Shown: piece after piece, positions 51,386 through 60,365 of the stretch
How positions within the stretch are numbered: the stretch's first letter is position 1
Layout of the letters: each line of letters starts with the position of its first letter
Source of the DNA: Streptomyces sp. SID12488
GTDB taxonomy: Bacteria > Actinomycetota > Actinomycetes > Streptomycetales > Streptomycetaceae
Length of the DNA: 64,000 nucleotides
Direction of reading: 5' to 3'
NCBI RefSeq assembly: GCF_010548275.1
Contig: NZ_JAAGLT010000029.1
Coordinates: 1 to 64,000 of the forward strand
The notes under the pieces: generated by a model
Databases searched by the model: none
What the model was told of the DNA's origin: nothing
What the model saw: only the letters and a program-made list of their open reading frames with translations
Translations under genes and position numbers: made by a program

Positions 51386-52643
51386 ATCCACGTTCCTGTT
51401 CCTGTTTCCGGTCCTGATTCCGGTCCTGTCGACGCACGACGGTGCCGAACCGGATGTCGTACGCCGTTCCCTCGTGCAGCGCCGCGAGCATCCGCCCGCC
51501 CTCCTCGACCACCGCCGCCCGCTGGTCCTTTGTGAGCCTGCCGAAGGGCTCGACGGTGAGTGTCCGGTCCTCAAGGCGCCACAATCCGACGAGGAAACCG
51601 TCGACGAGCAGGACGCAGTGCGCCTGATTGCCCGTCCAGGTACGGCCCTTGAGGTCGGCGGGGACGACGCGGGTGCGGTCGGCGTGCGAGAGGAGCAGGT
51701 TGTCGAACTCGGGCAGGAAGCGCGGCGGCGCCGGGGTGTCGGGGTCGGGGCGGGGAGCGTCGGGGAGGTCGAAGAGCTCGGTGCCGTGCTCGTCCCGGAA
51801 GGTGAGCAGCTGCGGGCGGAGGCGTTCGAAGGCGTCGCGCAGCCGGGTCAGACCGGCCCAGGTCTGCATGTCCTTCACGGAGGCGGGGCCGAAGGCGGCG
51901 AGATAGCGGAGCACGGTCGTGTCCAGGGCCGAGGTACCGTGCGCCGGCGTCTCCTGGGCCGCGCGGCCGAGCCAGTGCTCGGCGGTGGTGAGCGCGACCT
52001 GGCCGCTGCGGTCCCACAGGCCGCGCGGGGTGACCTGGACCAGCGGGAGGCGGCAGCGGGCGGCGACGGACAGGGACTGCGGGTCGGCGTCCGGCCACTC
52101 GACGAGGAGCGCCTCGCGCAGTTGCTTCATCGTGCGCGGTTCGGCCTCGACGAGATCACGGGCGAGGGCGGTGAGCCGGTCGAGGTCGACGCCTACAAGT
52201 CCCTTGCGGAAGTAGGTGAGTTCGCGGTCCCGGGCGGGCTGGACGAGCGGGCGCAGGGTGAGGCAGTCGGCGGCGGTGTGGGTGTGGATGGTCGAGCGCA
52301 TGGTGACGATGCGAACGGCCTCCCGGTCAGCCATGAGCCGGGACAGGTCCTCGGGGGCGAAGCCGTCGAGTCGGGCGGCGAGGGCGTAGTACGGGGGCTT
52401 CACGTTCTGCGCCTGGAGACCGAGCAGGTGCGCGAGGGCGTCCTTGGCGGACATCGGTGACCGGGTGAGGAGCAGTTGCCGGGCGAGAGTGGCACGGTTG
52501 AGGGCTCGGGGGCCGAGGACGGGGGCCGCGGCGGCGGCGGGCGCGCCTGTCGAGGCCGGCCCGGTGCTCGTCGTCGGGGCGGCGGCCGAAGCCGCCTTCG
52601 CCGAGGCCGTCGTCGCCTTGTTCTGCTTCGCCGTGTTCTGCAT
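51384..52643 (-). CDS. AlkZ/YcaQ-like winged-helix DNA glycosylase
   Basis: A 419-residue protein of the HTH_42 (AlkZ-like) family. These enzymes excise alkylated bases and can unhook DNA interstrand crosslinks. The catalytic QxQ motif typical of the AlkZ branch is Gln77-Ala-Gln79 in LLGLQAQNVKPPYYALAARL; later family strings are RIVTMRSTIHTHTAAD, LVQVTPRGLWDRSG, and FLPEFDNLLLSHADRTRVVP. The first 42 residues are Ala/Thr/Ser/Lys-rich and disordered, an extra to the family. No alkylating natural product cluster is in the window, so it is more likely housekeeping repair than self-resistance. Confidence 0.88.
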   Translation of the reverse strand: MQNTAKQNKATTASAKAASAAAPTTSTGPASTGAPAAAAAPVLGPRALNRATLARQLLLTRSPMSAKDALAHLLGLQAQNVKPPYYALAARLDGFAPEDLSRLMADREAVRIVTMRSTIHTHTAADCLTLRPLVQPARDRELTYFRKGLVGVDLDRLTALARDLVEAEPRTMKQLREALLVEWPDADPQSLSVAARCRLPLVQVTPRGLWDRSGQVALTTAEHWLGRAAQETPAHGTSALDTTVLRYLAAFGPASVKDMQTWAGLTRLRDAFERLRPQLLTFRDEHGTELFDLPDAPRPDPDTPAPPRFLPEFDNLLLSHADRTRVVPADLKGRTWTGNQAHCVLLVDGFLVGLWRLEDRTLTVEPFGRLTKDQRAAVVEEGGRMLAALHEGTAYDIRFGTVVRRQDRNQDRKQEQERG

Positions 52644-53087
52644 GCTCCGCACGCTAGCTCCCCTTGCGGACAGTTCCGGTCCGCAATTCCCGCCGCCGGA
52701 CCCTGACCCGGGAAGTTGCCCGGAACCCGGGCTCGGGGTGAGTGCCAATGCCCCGTACATCCTGCTCTCTGATCCACCCGGTCGCACCTGAACACACGTT
52801 CGAGAATCGTCGGGGCAGGAATCGGTCGCGATGTGGACCCCGCAGCCCTGCTGACTCACCAGATGGACCGGACCGTGCAGTTCAGGTCGGCCGACGCCAT
52901 TGATCACGCTGCGGCCACCTTCGTCACGGGTGCCCGCCTTGACCGTCCCTTCCGTGCCGTCGCCGGCGACGGCGTTGACCGAAACGGGGAGTGAGAACCG
53001 ATCGCGGCGCCACCGAGGCCCTTCTGCGGCGCGCGTGGAAAACTGGGTATGAGGCTTGTCCGGACCGGACGAGAGGCGGAGAGTGAA
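52644..53087. other. 444-base gap upstream of the GAF-ANTAR gene
   Basis: The region between the divergent AlkZ-like and GAF-ANTAR starts has no convincing gene. A minus-strand frame through 52790-53010 (SVNAVAGDGTEGTV, VNGVGRPELHGPVHLVSQQG) is open but has no start signal. The plus strand has GGGTAT at 53045-53050, a possible -10 box of the stress-sigma type, though no matching -35 was seen. I see no repeats. Confidence 0.4.
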
Positions 53088-53777
53088 GTGGACTGGGGAC
53101 GGTTCGCACAGCAGATGGCGTCGATGGCGCGGGATCTCCTGGCGCAGGAGTCGGTCGATGCCACACTCCAGCGGATCACCAAGTCGGCCACCGAGCTGGT
53201 GGAGGGCTGCGACGCGGCCGGCATCCTGGTGCTGCAGGGCAACAAGGTGGAGACTCTCGCCCCGACCGACCAGCTTGCCGTCGACAGCGATCAACTGCAG
53301 GAGCGGTTGAGTGAGGGGCCGTGCTTCGACGCGGCCCACAATCCCCAGGGAGAACGGGTCTTCCGCATCGCCGACGTCACCGACGAGCACTCGCGCTGGC
53401 CCGCCTACGCCCCACAGGCCCAGGCGCTCGGAGTGGGCAGCATGATGGGCTTCCTGCTGTTCACCGACGACGAAGACCTTGGCGCACTGAACCTGTACTC
53501 CAGAAGACCCGGTGCCTTCACCGAGGCCAGCGAGCTGGCCGGGTGGCTGCTGGCCTCGCACGCGGCGGTCGCCTTCTCCAGCGCCCGCACCCACGCCCAG
53601 ATGGAACGGGCCGTCGCCACCCGCCACGTCATCGGCGAGGCGATGGGCATCCTCATGGGCCGCCACCACATCACCGAGGAGCAGGCTTTCGACGTGCTGC
53701 GCCGCTACTCGCAGCAGAACAACACCAAGCTCCACGAGGTCGCCCGGCAGGTCTGCGAGCAGGGTGGCCTTCCGTGA
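53088..53777 (+). CDS. GAF and ANTAR domain protein
   Basis: A 229-residue RNA-binding antiterminator-type protein. The GAF domain (about 20-160) includes SVDATLQRITKSATELVEGCDAAGILVL and LGVGSMMGFLLFTDDEDLGALNLYS. The ANTAR domain (about 170-229) includes RHVIGEAMGILMGRHHITEEQAFDVLRRYSQQNNTKLHEVA. ANTAR proteins bind paired hairpins in nascent RNA to prevent termination. The GTG at 53088 (VDWGRFAQQMASMARDLL) has GGAG at good spacing and matches the family start; an ATG at 53049 is the alternative. Confidence 0.9.
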   Translation: MDWGRFAQQMASMARDLLAQESVDATLQRITKSATELVEGCDAAGILVLQGNKVETLAPTDQLAVDSDQLQERLSEGPCFDAAHNPQGERVFRIADVTDEHSRWPAYAPQAQALGVGSMMGFLLFTDDEDLGALNLYSRRPGAFTEASELAGWLLASHAAVAFSSARTHAQMERAVATRHVIGEAMGILMGRHHITEEQAFDVLRRYSQQNNTKLHEVARQVCEQGGLP

Positions 53778-54056
53778 CCCCGGGCGGGCGGCTCCCCCGG
53801 CACAAAGTCCGAACCAGAGGAACCTGAGCAGGCTCAGCCCCATGGGACGCCGAACCTGACCTACCGACCGAGTCCCCAGCCCCGCCCCTTCCACACACCC
53901 GAAATCCTGGTCGGACAGTGGGCCGGGGCCACAGCCCCTGCGACGTGACGGGCGTTTCCGCCGGTCAACGGCACAGCGGCACGATCATGCCGACCGAGGA
54001 ACCGGGCTCGCCCGTCACCGTGCGTGGAGCCGGAACAGGGCACCTTTCCCGAGTGG

Positions 54057-55397
54057 TCAGGCGCCCGCGACTTCGCCGGCTCCGGGCCGGACCGGGCAGC
54101 CGCCGACGTGTGGCGCGGGGGCGAGGCCGGAGGCGGCACCGTCGGCAGGTGTGGCCAGCATGGCGCCGGTGTGGGCGCCAGAGGCCGGGGTGAAGGCGAC
54201 GTCCAGGCGGGTGAGGCCACGGAAGTTGAGGCTGCGCTGCCATCGTGGCGGCTCGGAGCCGTCGAGCCGCAGGTCGGGAAGCCGGGTGAGGAGTGCCTCC
54301 AGGACGATCGCGCCCTCCAGCCGGGCCAGCGCCGCGCCGAGACAGAAGTGCGGACCGTGGCCGAACGACAGGTGCCGTCCGCCGGAACCGGCCCGCTCGA
54401 AGTCCAGTACGTGGGGATCGGGAAAGACGGCCGGGTCCCGGTTGGCGGCGCCGCACACCAGGAGCACCGTCTGCCCCTCGCCGATCCTGCGGCCCGACAG
54501 GTCCAGGTCGTGCCGCGCCCTGCGCAGCATCAGCTGTACCGGGGCGTCGTAACGCAGGAGTTCCTCGACCGCGGCGGGCATCAGCTCGGGCCTGCGGCGG
54601 AGTTGGTCGGCCGCGTCCGGGTCGCGGAGCAGGGCGAGGGTGGCGTTGCCGATGAAGTGGGTGGTGGTCTCGTGTCCGGCGATCAGCAACAGGGCGCAGT
54701 TGGCGAGGAGTTCATCGAGATCCTGGTCGGTGTTCCCGGCCTGTGCGGTCACCGTCGCGCGCAGGGTGTCGGGGGCCGGCGGGGTGTCCTGGCGGGTGAG
54801 GAGCTCTCGTAGGTACGCGAGCATGTCCGCCATGCTCTGCGAGGCCTCGCGGTTGCGGTCCGCGTCGAGCCGGGAGTTGCCGATGGCCTCGGCGACCGGC
54901 TCGGACCAGGCAGCGACGGCGTCGCGGTCCGCCTCCGGTACGTCGAGGAGGTCGCAGATGATGGTGAGCGGCAGGGGACGGGCGAGGTCCGCGACGATGT
55001 CCATCCGGCCGGTCGGAGCCGCCGCGGTGATGATCCGGTCGACGGCTTCGACGATCCGGGCACGGAGTGCCGCGACCGCACGCGGAGCGAACGCCTTGCT
55101 GATCAGGGCGCGGAGACGGGGGTGGTCGGGGGCGTCGTTGTAGAGCATCTGCCGGCTCAGGACCCGGGCGAGCGGCCGCAGTTCCTCCGGGACGGCCTCG
55201 ATGTCGGGGTAGCGCACCGAGGACAGTCCCGGGTGATTCGCCGCGCTGCTGACCACCGCATGCCCGGTGGCGATCCAGGCGCCCGTGCGCCGGTCCCAGA
55301 AGAGGTCGTCGGCGCTGCGGAGTTCTTCGTAGAAGTCGTAGAGCCGCTCTTGGACCTTGGGCCGAAAGGCCGACAGAAGTGAGGAAGGGGTGCTCAT
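54057..55397 (-). CDS. cytochrome P450 with C-terminal extension
   Basis: A 446-residue soluble P450. The I-helix is IAGHETTTHF, ExxR is in EELLRYDAPVQL, and the haem loop is FGHGPHFCLG with Cys at about 352. The last 40 residues beyond the usual end (SGAHTGAMLATPADGAASGL and onward) form an Ala/Gly/Pro-rich tail, uncommon in bacterial P450s. No redox partner is adjacent. It lies just downstream of the metallopeptidase/VWA gene on the same strand (58 bases) and may be read from that operon. The substrate is unknown. Confidence 0.92.
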   Translation of the reverse strand: MSTPSSLLSAFRPKVQERLYDFYEELRSADDLFWDRRTGAWIATGHAVVSSAANHPGLSSVRYPDIEAVPEELRPLARVLSRQMLYNDAPDHPRLRALISKAFAPRAVAALRARIVEAVDRIITAAAPTGRMDIVADLARPLPLTIICDLLDVPEADRDAVAAWSEPVAEAIGNSRLDADRNREASQSMADMLAYLRELLTRQDTPPAPDTLRATVTAQAGNTDQDLDELLANCALLLIAGHETTTHFIGNATLALLRDPDAADQLRRRPELMPAAVEELLRYDAPVQLMLRRARHDLDLSGRRIGEGQTVLLVCGAANRDPAVFPDPHVLDFERAGSGGRHLSFGHGPHFCLGAALARLEGAIVLEALLTRLPDLRLDGSEPPRWQRSLNFRGLTRLDVAFTPASGAHTGAMLATPADGAASGLAPAPHVGGCPVRPGAGEVAGA

Positions 55398-55455
55398 CGG
55401 CCCATCTTTTCAGTCCTGTTGGCCGGAAGAAGGCGGGGTTCAGGACGATGGACGT

Positions 55456-56715
55456 CTACCCGATGCGAACCACGCGTGCCCAGTCGGGCGGCGAGTCCGG
55501 TACGTAGTCGTCGTCCCCCTCGCTCTCGCCCCACTGCCGGGCCGTGGGCTGCCGGGGAAACAGACCCACCACCGTCCGGCACGGTGGCCGGGTGTCCGGC
55601 CAGGGCGTCTGACCGTCGGTCAGGACCACGACGACATCGGGACGCGGGGTCGCCCGCAACGCCTTGGCGAAGCCGGTGCGCAGGTCCGTGCCACCGCCGC
55701 CCATCAGGGGAATCCCCTCGGCCCGGCACAGCGTGTGCACCATGTGGGCCGCCGCGTCGCACGGCAGTACGGTGACCAGGTCCCGTCGGCCGCCCACCGC
55801 GCGGGAGATCGCCGCGACCTCCAGGAGGGCGCTGCCCAGTTCGGCGTCGCTGACCGACCCGGAGGTGTCGATGACCACGGAGACCCGGGGTGGCCTGCGT
55901 CGCAGGCTCGGCAGGACGACACCGGGCAGGGCGGCCGAGCGGCGCGCCGGCCGACCGTGGGTGTAGTCCTCGCCCACGCCGCTGCCGGAAGCCGCCGAGC
56001 GGACCACCGCTCCCAGCAACTCCCGCCATGGCAGCGGCGGATGGAACGCCTCCTCCGCCCATCGCCGCCACCCCTTCGGGGCGTTCCCGGGGCGGCCGTT
56101 GATGCCCTGCGCGACCCGGAACCGGACCGAGTCCCGTTCCTGCTCGCTCAGGCCGTGCGCGCCGTCCGGTCCCAGCTCCCATTCCCGGCCCAGTCCGTCG
56201 GCGCCGCTGCCGCAGTCGAGCCAGTACAGGCTCATCATGTTCGGTGCGAGCTGGAACCGGCTCAGGTACTCCTCCATGAGCAGGCCCTGCGGAAGCCCCG
56301 CCGCCCCTGGCTGGACGGCACCTTCGGGGCGGACGAGCCCCTCGCCGAACACGTCGTCGTTGATCTCGAAGTCCGCGGCGATGTTCATCCGCAGCCGTTC
56401 CCCGGGGCCGGTGAGCCCGTGTTCCCGGGCAAAGCGGTCGCTGCGCCCGTGGTGGTCGCGCAGCAGGTGCGACACCTCGTGCACCCACACGCCGGCTAGC
56501 TCCTCGACCGGCATCCGGTCCACGAACGCCGGTGAGACGTAGCACCGCCAGTGCCGGTCGACGGCCATCGTCGGGACCTGCCGTGACTCGACGGGGTGCA
56601 GGGCGAACAGTGCCGTGGCCAGGTACGGGCGGGCCCGGACGGCGTGCAGCCGGGCGGCGAAGAGTTTGTCGAGGTCGAGGTCGAGGGCGAGGGTGCCCGG
56701 CGCGTCGGTGTTCAT
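55456..56715 (-). CDS. DUF2201-type protein: HExxH metallopeptidase-like plus VWA-like domain
   Basis: A 419-residue cytoplasmic protein. The N-terminal part has a zincin motif HEVSH (His79, Glu80, His83) in VWVHEVSHLLRDHHG, then NIAADFEINDD. The C-terminal part (about 275-419) is a VWA-like fold with VSVVIDTSGSVSDAEL (DTSGS at 283-287), GGGGTDLRTGFA and VVVLTDGQTPWP. Proteins of this type are encoded beside MoxR ATPases, which remodel VWA-bound targets. Its ATG overlaps the MoxR stop by four bases (ATGA), so the pair is made together. Confidence 0.87.
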   Translation of the reverse strand: MNTDAPGTLALDLDLDKLFAARLHAVRARPYLATALFALHPVESRQVPTMAVDRHWRCYVSPAFVDRMPVEELAGVWVHEVSHLLRDHHGRSDRFAREHGLTGPGERLRMNIAADFEINDDVFGEGLVRPEGAVQPGAAGLPQGLLMEEYLSRFQLAPNMMSLYWLDCGSGADGLGREWELGPDGAHGLSEQERDSVRFRVAQGINGRPGNAPKGWRRWAEEAFHPPLPWRELLGAVVRSAASGSGVGEDYTHGRPARRSAALPGVVLPSLRRRPPRVSVVIDTSGSVSDAELGSALLEVAAISRAVGGRRDLVTVLPCDAAAHMVHTLCRAEGIPLMGGGGTDLRTGFAKALRATPRPDVVVVLTDGQTPWPDTRPPCRTVVGLFPRQPTARQWGESEGDDDYVPDSPPDWARVVRIG

Positions 56716-58007
56716 CGGCCGCCCCTCGTTCCCGCCCCTGCCCCTTCCCGGGCGGCCACGCGACCCGCCGCCCGGTCCGCCCGCCGGGACAGGGACACGA
56801 CTCCGGCGAGTTTCTCGATCTCCGCCGGCACGTCCCAGTCCTCCTGGCGCAGCGAGGCCAGAGTGGTCGCCGGGACGACCACCAGGTCCGGAGCCCCGGT
56901 CTCCAGCGCCCGGACCAGCAGCGCCCACGCCGCGTCCCAGCGGGCCCTCTCCGGGCGCCCCCGGACCGCCGCCACCACGCCGTCCAGCACGGCCTGGCGC
57001 AGGTCGCCCCGCTCGGGCAGGACGGCACTCGCCGGGTCGGCGAGCAGCGACTCGGGGTCCGGGAGGTCCATCCGGTCCAGGCTCGCCAGCAGTTCCAGCC
57101 CCGGACCGTCCCCGACCGTGCCCCTCACCAACAGCGAGAGGACTTCCCGGGAGGAGCCTGCGGCGGTCGCGAAGGCGATCAGGCTCAGGGTCATGTCCCA
57201 GCTCCGGGGAGACGGCCAGGCGCCGCCCCGGCGCGTCTCGTTGCCCGGTAGTAGGTGCACGAGTTTGGGACGGGCGTCGAGCAGCCCGCACACCGCGCGG
57301 CGGGCGAAGTCCACGGCCTCGGTCAGTTTCTCGGGCGCGAGCCTTGGCAGGGTGGCCCGCGGCCAGGTCCCACCGAGGCCGCGTACGACGACCTCGTGGT
57401 CGTGGGTCCACTGGAGATGGACGAACCGGTTGGCCAGGGGCGGGCTCAGCTCCCAGCCGTCGGCGGCCGAGGACCGGGGGTTGGCGGCGGCCACGATCCT
57501 TACGCCGGGCGGCAGTTGGAGGGCGCCGATCCGCCGCTCCAGGACCAGTCGGAGCAGGGCGGCCTGAACGGCGGGCGGCGCGGTGGACAGTTCGTCGAGG
57601 AACAGCAGCCCCCGGCCGGCCCGTACGAGTCGTACCGCCCAGTCCGGCGGTGCCATCGGGACGCCGTGCGTCGCGGGATCGTCGCCGATGACGGGCAGCC
57701 CGGAGAAGTCGGACGGCTCGTGGACACTCGCGATCACCGTGGTGAGGGGCAGGTCGAGGGCCGCGGCCAGCTGTGTCAGGGCCGCGGTCTTGCCGATCCC
57801 CGGCTCACCCCACAGGAGCACGGGCAGGTCGGCGGCCACGGCCAGTGTCAGGGCCTCCAGCCGGGTGTCGGGACGGGGTTCGGTGGTGGTATCGCGCAGG
57901 AGGGTCAACAACTGGGCCGCGATGTCGAGTTGGGGGGTGCGGGGTCGCGCCGTGAGGGTTGTCGGTACTGGGGTCTCGGGAGCTGCGAAGGAGATGCCTG
58001 GGGCCAT
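56712..58007 (-). CDS. MoxR-family AAA+ ATPase
   Basis: A 431-residue AAA+ protein. Walker A is GEPGIGKT (67-74), Walker B is LLFLDE (135-140), sensor 1 lies in IVAAANPRSSAADGWELSPPLANRF, and the lid helical region follows to about 340. ASVHEPSDFSGLPVIGDD is a MoxR-type pore/loop region. MoxR ATPases act as chaperones for VWA-domain proteins. It stands between a Gly-rich protein (64 bases upstream) and the DUF2201 protein to which it is coupled. The targets of the system are unknown. Confidence 0.9.
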   Translation of the reverse strand: MAPGISFAAPETPVPTTLTARPRTPQLDIAAQLLTLLRDTTTEPRPDTRLEALTLAVAADLPVLLWGEPGIGKTAALTQLAAALDLPLTTVIASVHEPSDFSGLPVIGDDPATHGVPMAPPDWAVRLVRAGRGLLFLDELSTAPPAVQAALLRLVLERRIGALQLPPGVRIVAAANPRSSAADGWELSPPLANRFVHLQWTHDHEVVVRGLGGTWPRATLPRLAPEKLTEAVDFARRAVCGLLDARPKLVHLLPGNETRRGGAWPSPRSWDMTLSLIAFATAAGSSREVLSLLVRGTVGDGPGLELLASLDRMDLPDPESLLADPASAVLPERGDLRQAVLDGVVAAVRGRPERARWDAAWALLVRALETGAPDLVVVPATTLASLRQEDWDVPAEIEKLAGVVSLSRRADRAAGRVAAREGAGAGTRGGR

Positions 58008-58071
58008 GTTTGATCACCTTTGGGTTCGTGATGAGTGGATGCCGAGGGGGGTGGGGACGGGCGTCCCCAGG

Positions 58072-59922
58072 TCAGCGGAACGTCGCCTGGCGCGGGCGGG
58101 AGCGGTGGTCGCGGGTACGGCCGCCGTCCGTGCGGAAGCCGTCGAATCCGGACCCGGGTCCGGGGCCGGTCAGGCCCGCCCTGAACAGGCCGTAGATGAT
58201 CCGTCGCTCGGCGGCACTTTCCAGCTCGTCACGCAGGGCGCCGCCGCGCAGCACCGCGTCGGGGCCGAGGAGGCCTTCTACGACGGCCAGCGCGCCGGCG
58301 ATGTCGCCGTGGTCCAGGCGTTCGCGGACGCCGGTGAGGCAGTCCGGGTGACGGTGGGCCTCGTCGATGGCTCGCAGGCAGGGCAGTGGCGTACCGGTCA
58401 GCTCGGCCAGGAGTTCTTCCCGGCGGATCTCGGCCGGGTCGTGGTCCAGCGGGGCGAGCGCCCCGTCGACCAGGCCGATCCGGTGCCGGGCGCCCCGGCA
58501 TTCCACCAGGCGCGGCTCACCGGCGCGGTCCGGGTCCCGGGGTGGACCGGTCGGCGGACGGTGCGGTGCGAGTGCCGAGGCGACCAGCGGGTGCAGCCGG
58601 TCCAGCTCGATCGCGCCGGCGCGGATGAGTTCCAGGTCGGGCAGCACCCAGGTCGCCGCGTCGGGCAGGACCGGCAGTGCGGAGGTCCGGCCGCCTGTGG
58701 GCGCCCGCGAGATCCGCAGCGTGGGCGGCCCGCCGCCGTCCGGGGTCGCGACGAGATCCAGCAGCAGCCGTTGCCGGGCCCCGACCCGCACGATGACGGT
58801 ACCCGTGCTGGTTCCGGGGCCGATTCCCACACCGGTGCCCAGGCCCGTGCCGGGGCGAGCACCCATTCCGGGGCCGATACCAAAACCCGTGCCCGGGCCG
58901 GAACCTAACCCGGGGCCGACCCCCGCGCCGAAACCTGATCCGGATCCCCTTCCCGTGCCGAAACCGGAACTGGGGCCCATACCCGCGCCGGGGCCCATGC
59001 CGGAGCCGAACGCGAGGCCCGTGCCCGTGACGGTGCCCGTGCCCGTGCCCGTGACAACGCCGGTACCGGAGCTGGTGGAGCCCACGCCTGTGCCGGAACC
59101 AACGCCCGTTCCGGAGCCGGAGGCGAGGCCCGTGCCCGTGCCGGATCCGGAGCTGGTGGAGCCCACGCCTGTGCCGGAGCCGGCGCCCGTTCCGATACCC
59201 GTGCCGGTGTCGGTGCCCGCGCCCGCCCCGGCACCGGTGGACCGCCCGTCGGCGTCGAGCAGCAGCCGGGCCTCGGCCGCCCACCGATCCACGGCACAGC
59301 GACGCCCCTGCGGCAGCTGCGCCAGGAGATCCGGGGCCGACGGCACCGGACAGTCGCCGCCGGGCGGCCGGTCCGCGCCGGACCGGGCTCGCAGTTCATC
59401 GGTTCTGCGCGCGTCCCACAGGTGGCGGTGCAGATCGAGGCGGAACCGCCGGCTGGGGTGCGGATGCGCGGAGCGGTGGGCGCCCGCGTCCGCGTGGGAT
59501 CCGTCCCACAGCGTGAGGCTGATCCGCTGGCCGGCATCCGCCCAGGCCGGTGCGGTGCGGGCCACGAGGTGCACCGGGTGGGCGCCGGCCCGCCCAGAGG
59601 CGTCGTACCGGGCCAGGCCGATGGTCAGTCCCGGGCGCAACAGCCCGTCGGGGGCGATCCTCGGCAGATGCCAGCGCAGCAGGTCGGGCACCAAGTGACG
59701 TAGATCGGCGCGGAGTTGCTCCGCGAGTTCCCGGCCGTGGGCGCATGCCACGGACCGTAGGTTCAGATCGACATCGACGCCGGCGGCGGCACACGCACCC
59801 GCCCAGTCCCCGGCCAGGCGGCGGGCCGTCGCGGTCGCGATCATGGACGGCGGCACGGCGAACTCTCGTACGCGCGGCCAGTAAGAGAGGTGGGTGTCCC
59901 CATACGCGTTCTCAGTGAGCAT
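58072..59922 (-). CDS. MoxR-operon protein with long Gly/Ser/Thr-rich repeat insert
   Basis: A 616-residue protein, first of the MoxR/VWA operon. The N-terminal domain (about 1-220) has SYWPRVREFAVPPSMIATAT, GACAAAGVDVDLNLRSVACAHG and several His/Asp residues. The middle (about 228-375) is an almost pure Gly/Ser/Thr/Pro stretch, with GTGVGSTSSG repeated 27 residues apart. The C-terminal domain (about 376-616) has VIVRVGARQRLLLDLVATP, LPDLELIRAGAIELDRLHPLVA, and helices RERLDHGDIAGALAVVEGLLG. I do not recognise the folds. AAGGTGAG stands five bases before the ATG at 59922, which is preferred to a GTG at 59928. Confidence 0.8.
   Translation of the reverse strand: MLTENAYGDTHLSYWPRVREFAVPPSMIATATARRLAGDWAGACAAAGVDVDLNLRSVACAHGRELAEQLRADLRHLVPDLLRWHLPRIAPDGLLRPGLTIGLARYDASGRAGAHPVHLVARTAPAWADAGQRISLTLWDGSHADAGAHRSAHPHPSRRFRLDLHRHLWDARRTDELRARSGADRPPGGDCPVPSAPDLLAQLPQGRRCAVDRWAAEARLLLDADGRSTGAGAGAGTDTGTGIGTGAGSGTGVGSTSSGSGTGTGLASGSGTGVGSGTGVGSTSSGTGVVTGTGTGTVTGTGLAFGSGMGPGAGMGPSSGFGTGRGSGSGFGAGVGPGLGSGPGTGFGIGPGMGARPGTGLGTGVGIGPGTSTGTVIVRVGARQRLLLDLVATPDGGGPPTLRISRAPTGGRTSALPVLPDAATWVLPDLELIRAGAIELDRLHPLVASALAPHRPPTGPPRDPDRAGEPRLVECRGARHRIGLVDGALAPLDHDPAEIRREELLAELTGTPLPCLRAIDEAHRHPDCLTGVRERLDHGDIAGALAVVEGLLGPDAVLRGGALRDELESAAERRIIYGLFRAGLTGPGPGSGFDGFRTDGGRTRDHRSRPRQATFR
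58797..59240. repeat. in-frame low-complexity repeat tract
   Basis: About 440 bases coding for the Gly-rich insert are made of short GCCGGAACC / GTGCCCGTG-type units. A 32-base block beginning CCGGAGCTGGTGGAGCCCAC occurs twice without change (59066-59097 and 59147-59178), 81 bases (27 codons) apart. Such tracts change length readily by slippage in multiples of three. Confidence 0.85.
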
Positions 59923-59928
59923 CAGCAC

Positions 59929-60144
59929 TCACCTTGCGCGGACGGGACCCCCGATCTGTGAAGGGAGTTGGTAGTCATCGTCCGAGACGGTAACGCTCGC
60001 CTCCCTCACCCGCCACCCGTTTTCGGCACGAGCGCAGCCGTGAACCATAAGCCGTGAGCCGTGAGCGGAAATGCGCAAATGCTGCAATTCATGACGGATC
60101 GATTTGGCTACAAGTTCCGAAATTATTCGTGACGGGTCCGCCAC
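59929..60144 (-). CDS. small protein upstream of the MoxR operon (uncertain)
   Basis: A possible 71-residue protein from a GTG at 60144 (MADPSRIISELVAKSIRHEL... ending PSQIGGPVRAR). Its TGA stands six bases before the ATG of the Gly-rich protein, as expected for an operon member. Against it, the first half uses many A/T-ending codons, unlike its neighbours, and the Shine-Dalgarno is poor. It may be a real lower-GC small gene or simply leader sequence. Confidence 0.3.
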   Translation of the reverse strand: MADPSRIISELVAKSIRHELQHLRISAHGSRLMVHGCARAENGWRVREASVTVSDDDYQLPSQIGGPVRAR

Positions 60145-60365
60145 CCGGCCGAAATGCCCCGCTCATAGCTTTCTCGCCATCAGCCTCACAGGCCACATCG
60201 CGCCCACGGGGTCCTCCAGCGCTCCTTCGTACGGGGCATCTCCGGATCGGGAAGCGGTGACCCCCCATCGACCGCATCCACCACATCCACCACATCGCCG
60301 GTATCCCGGTCACCGTCCACGCCCCCGCCCCCGCCGGCCCAGTCGTCGGCCGGCGCATCGGGCCC

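Noticed and set aside
51384..53894. The long minus-strand frame that extends the AlkZ-like gene upstream by more than 400 codons.
   Set aside because: The extension is antisense to the GAF-ANTAR gene and has no family similarity; the ATG at 52643 suits the protein.
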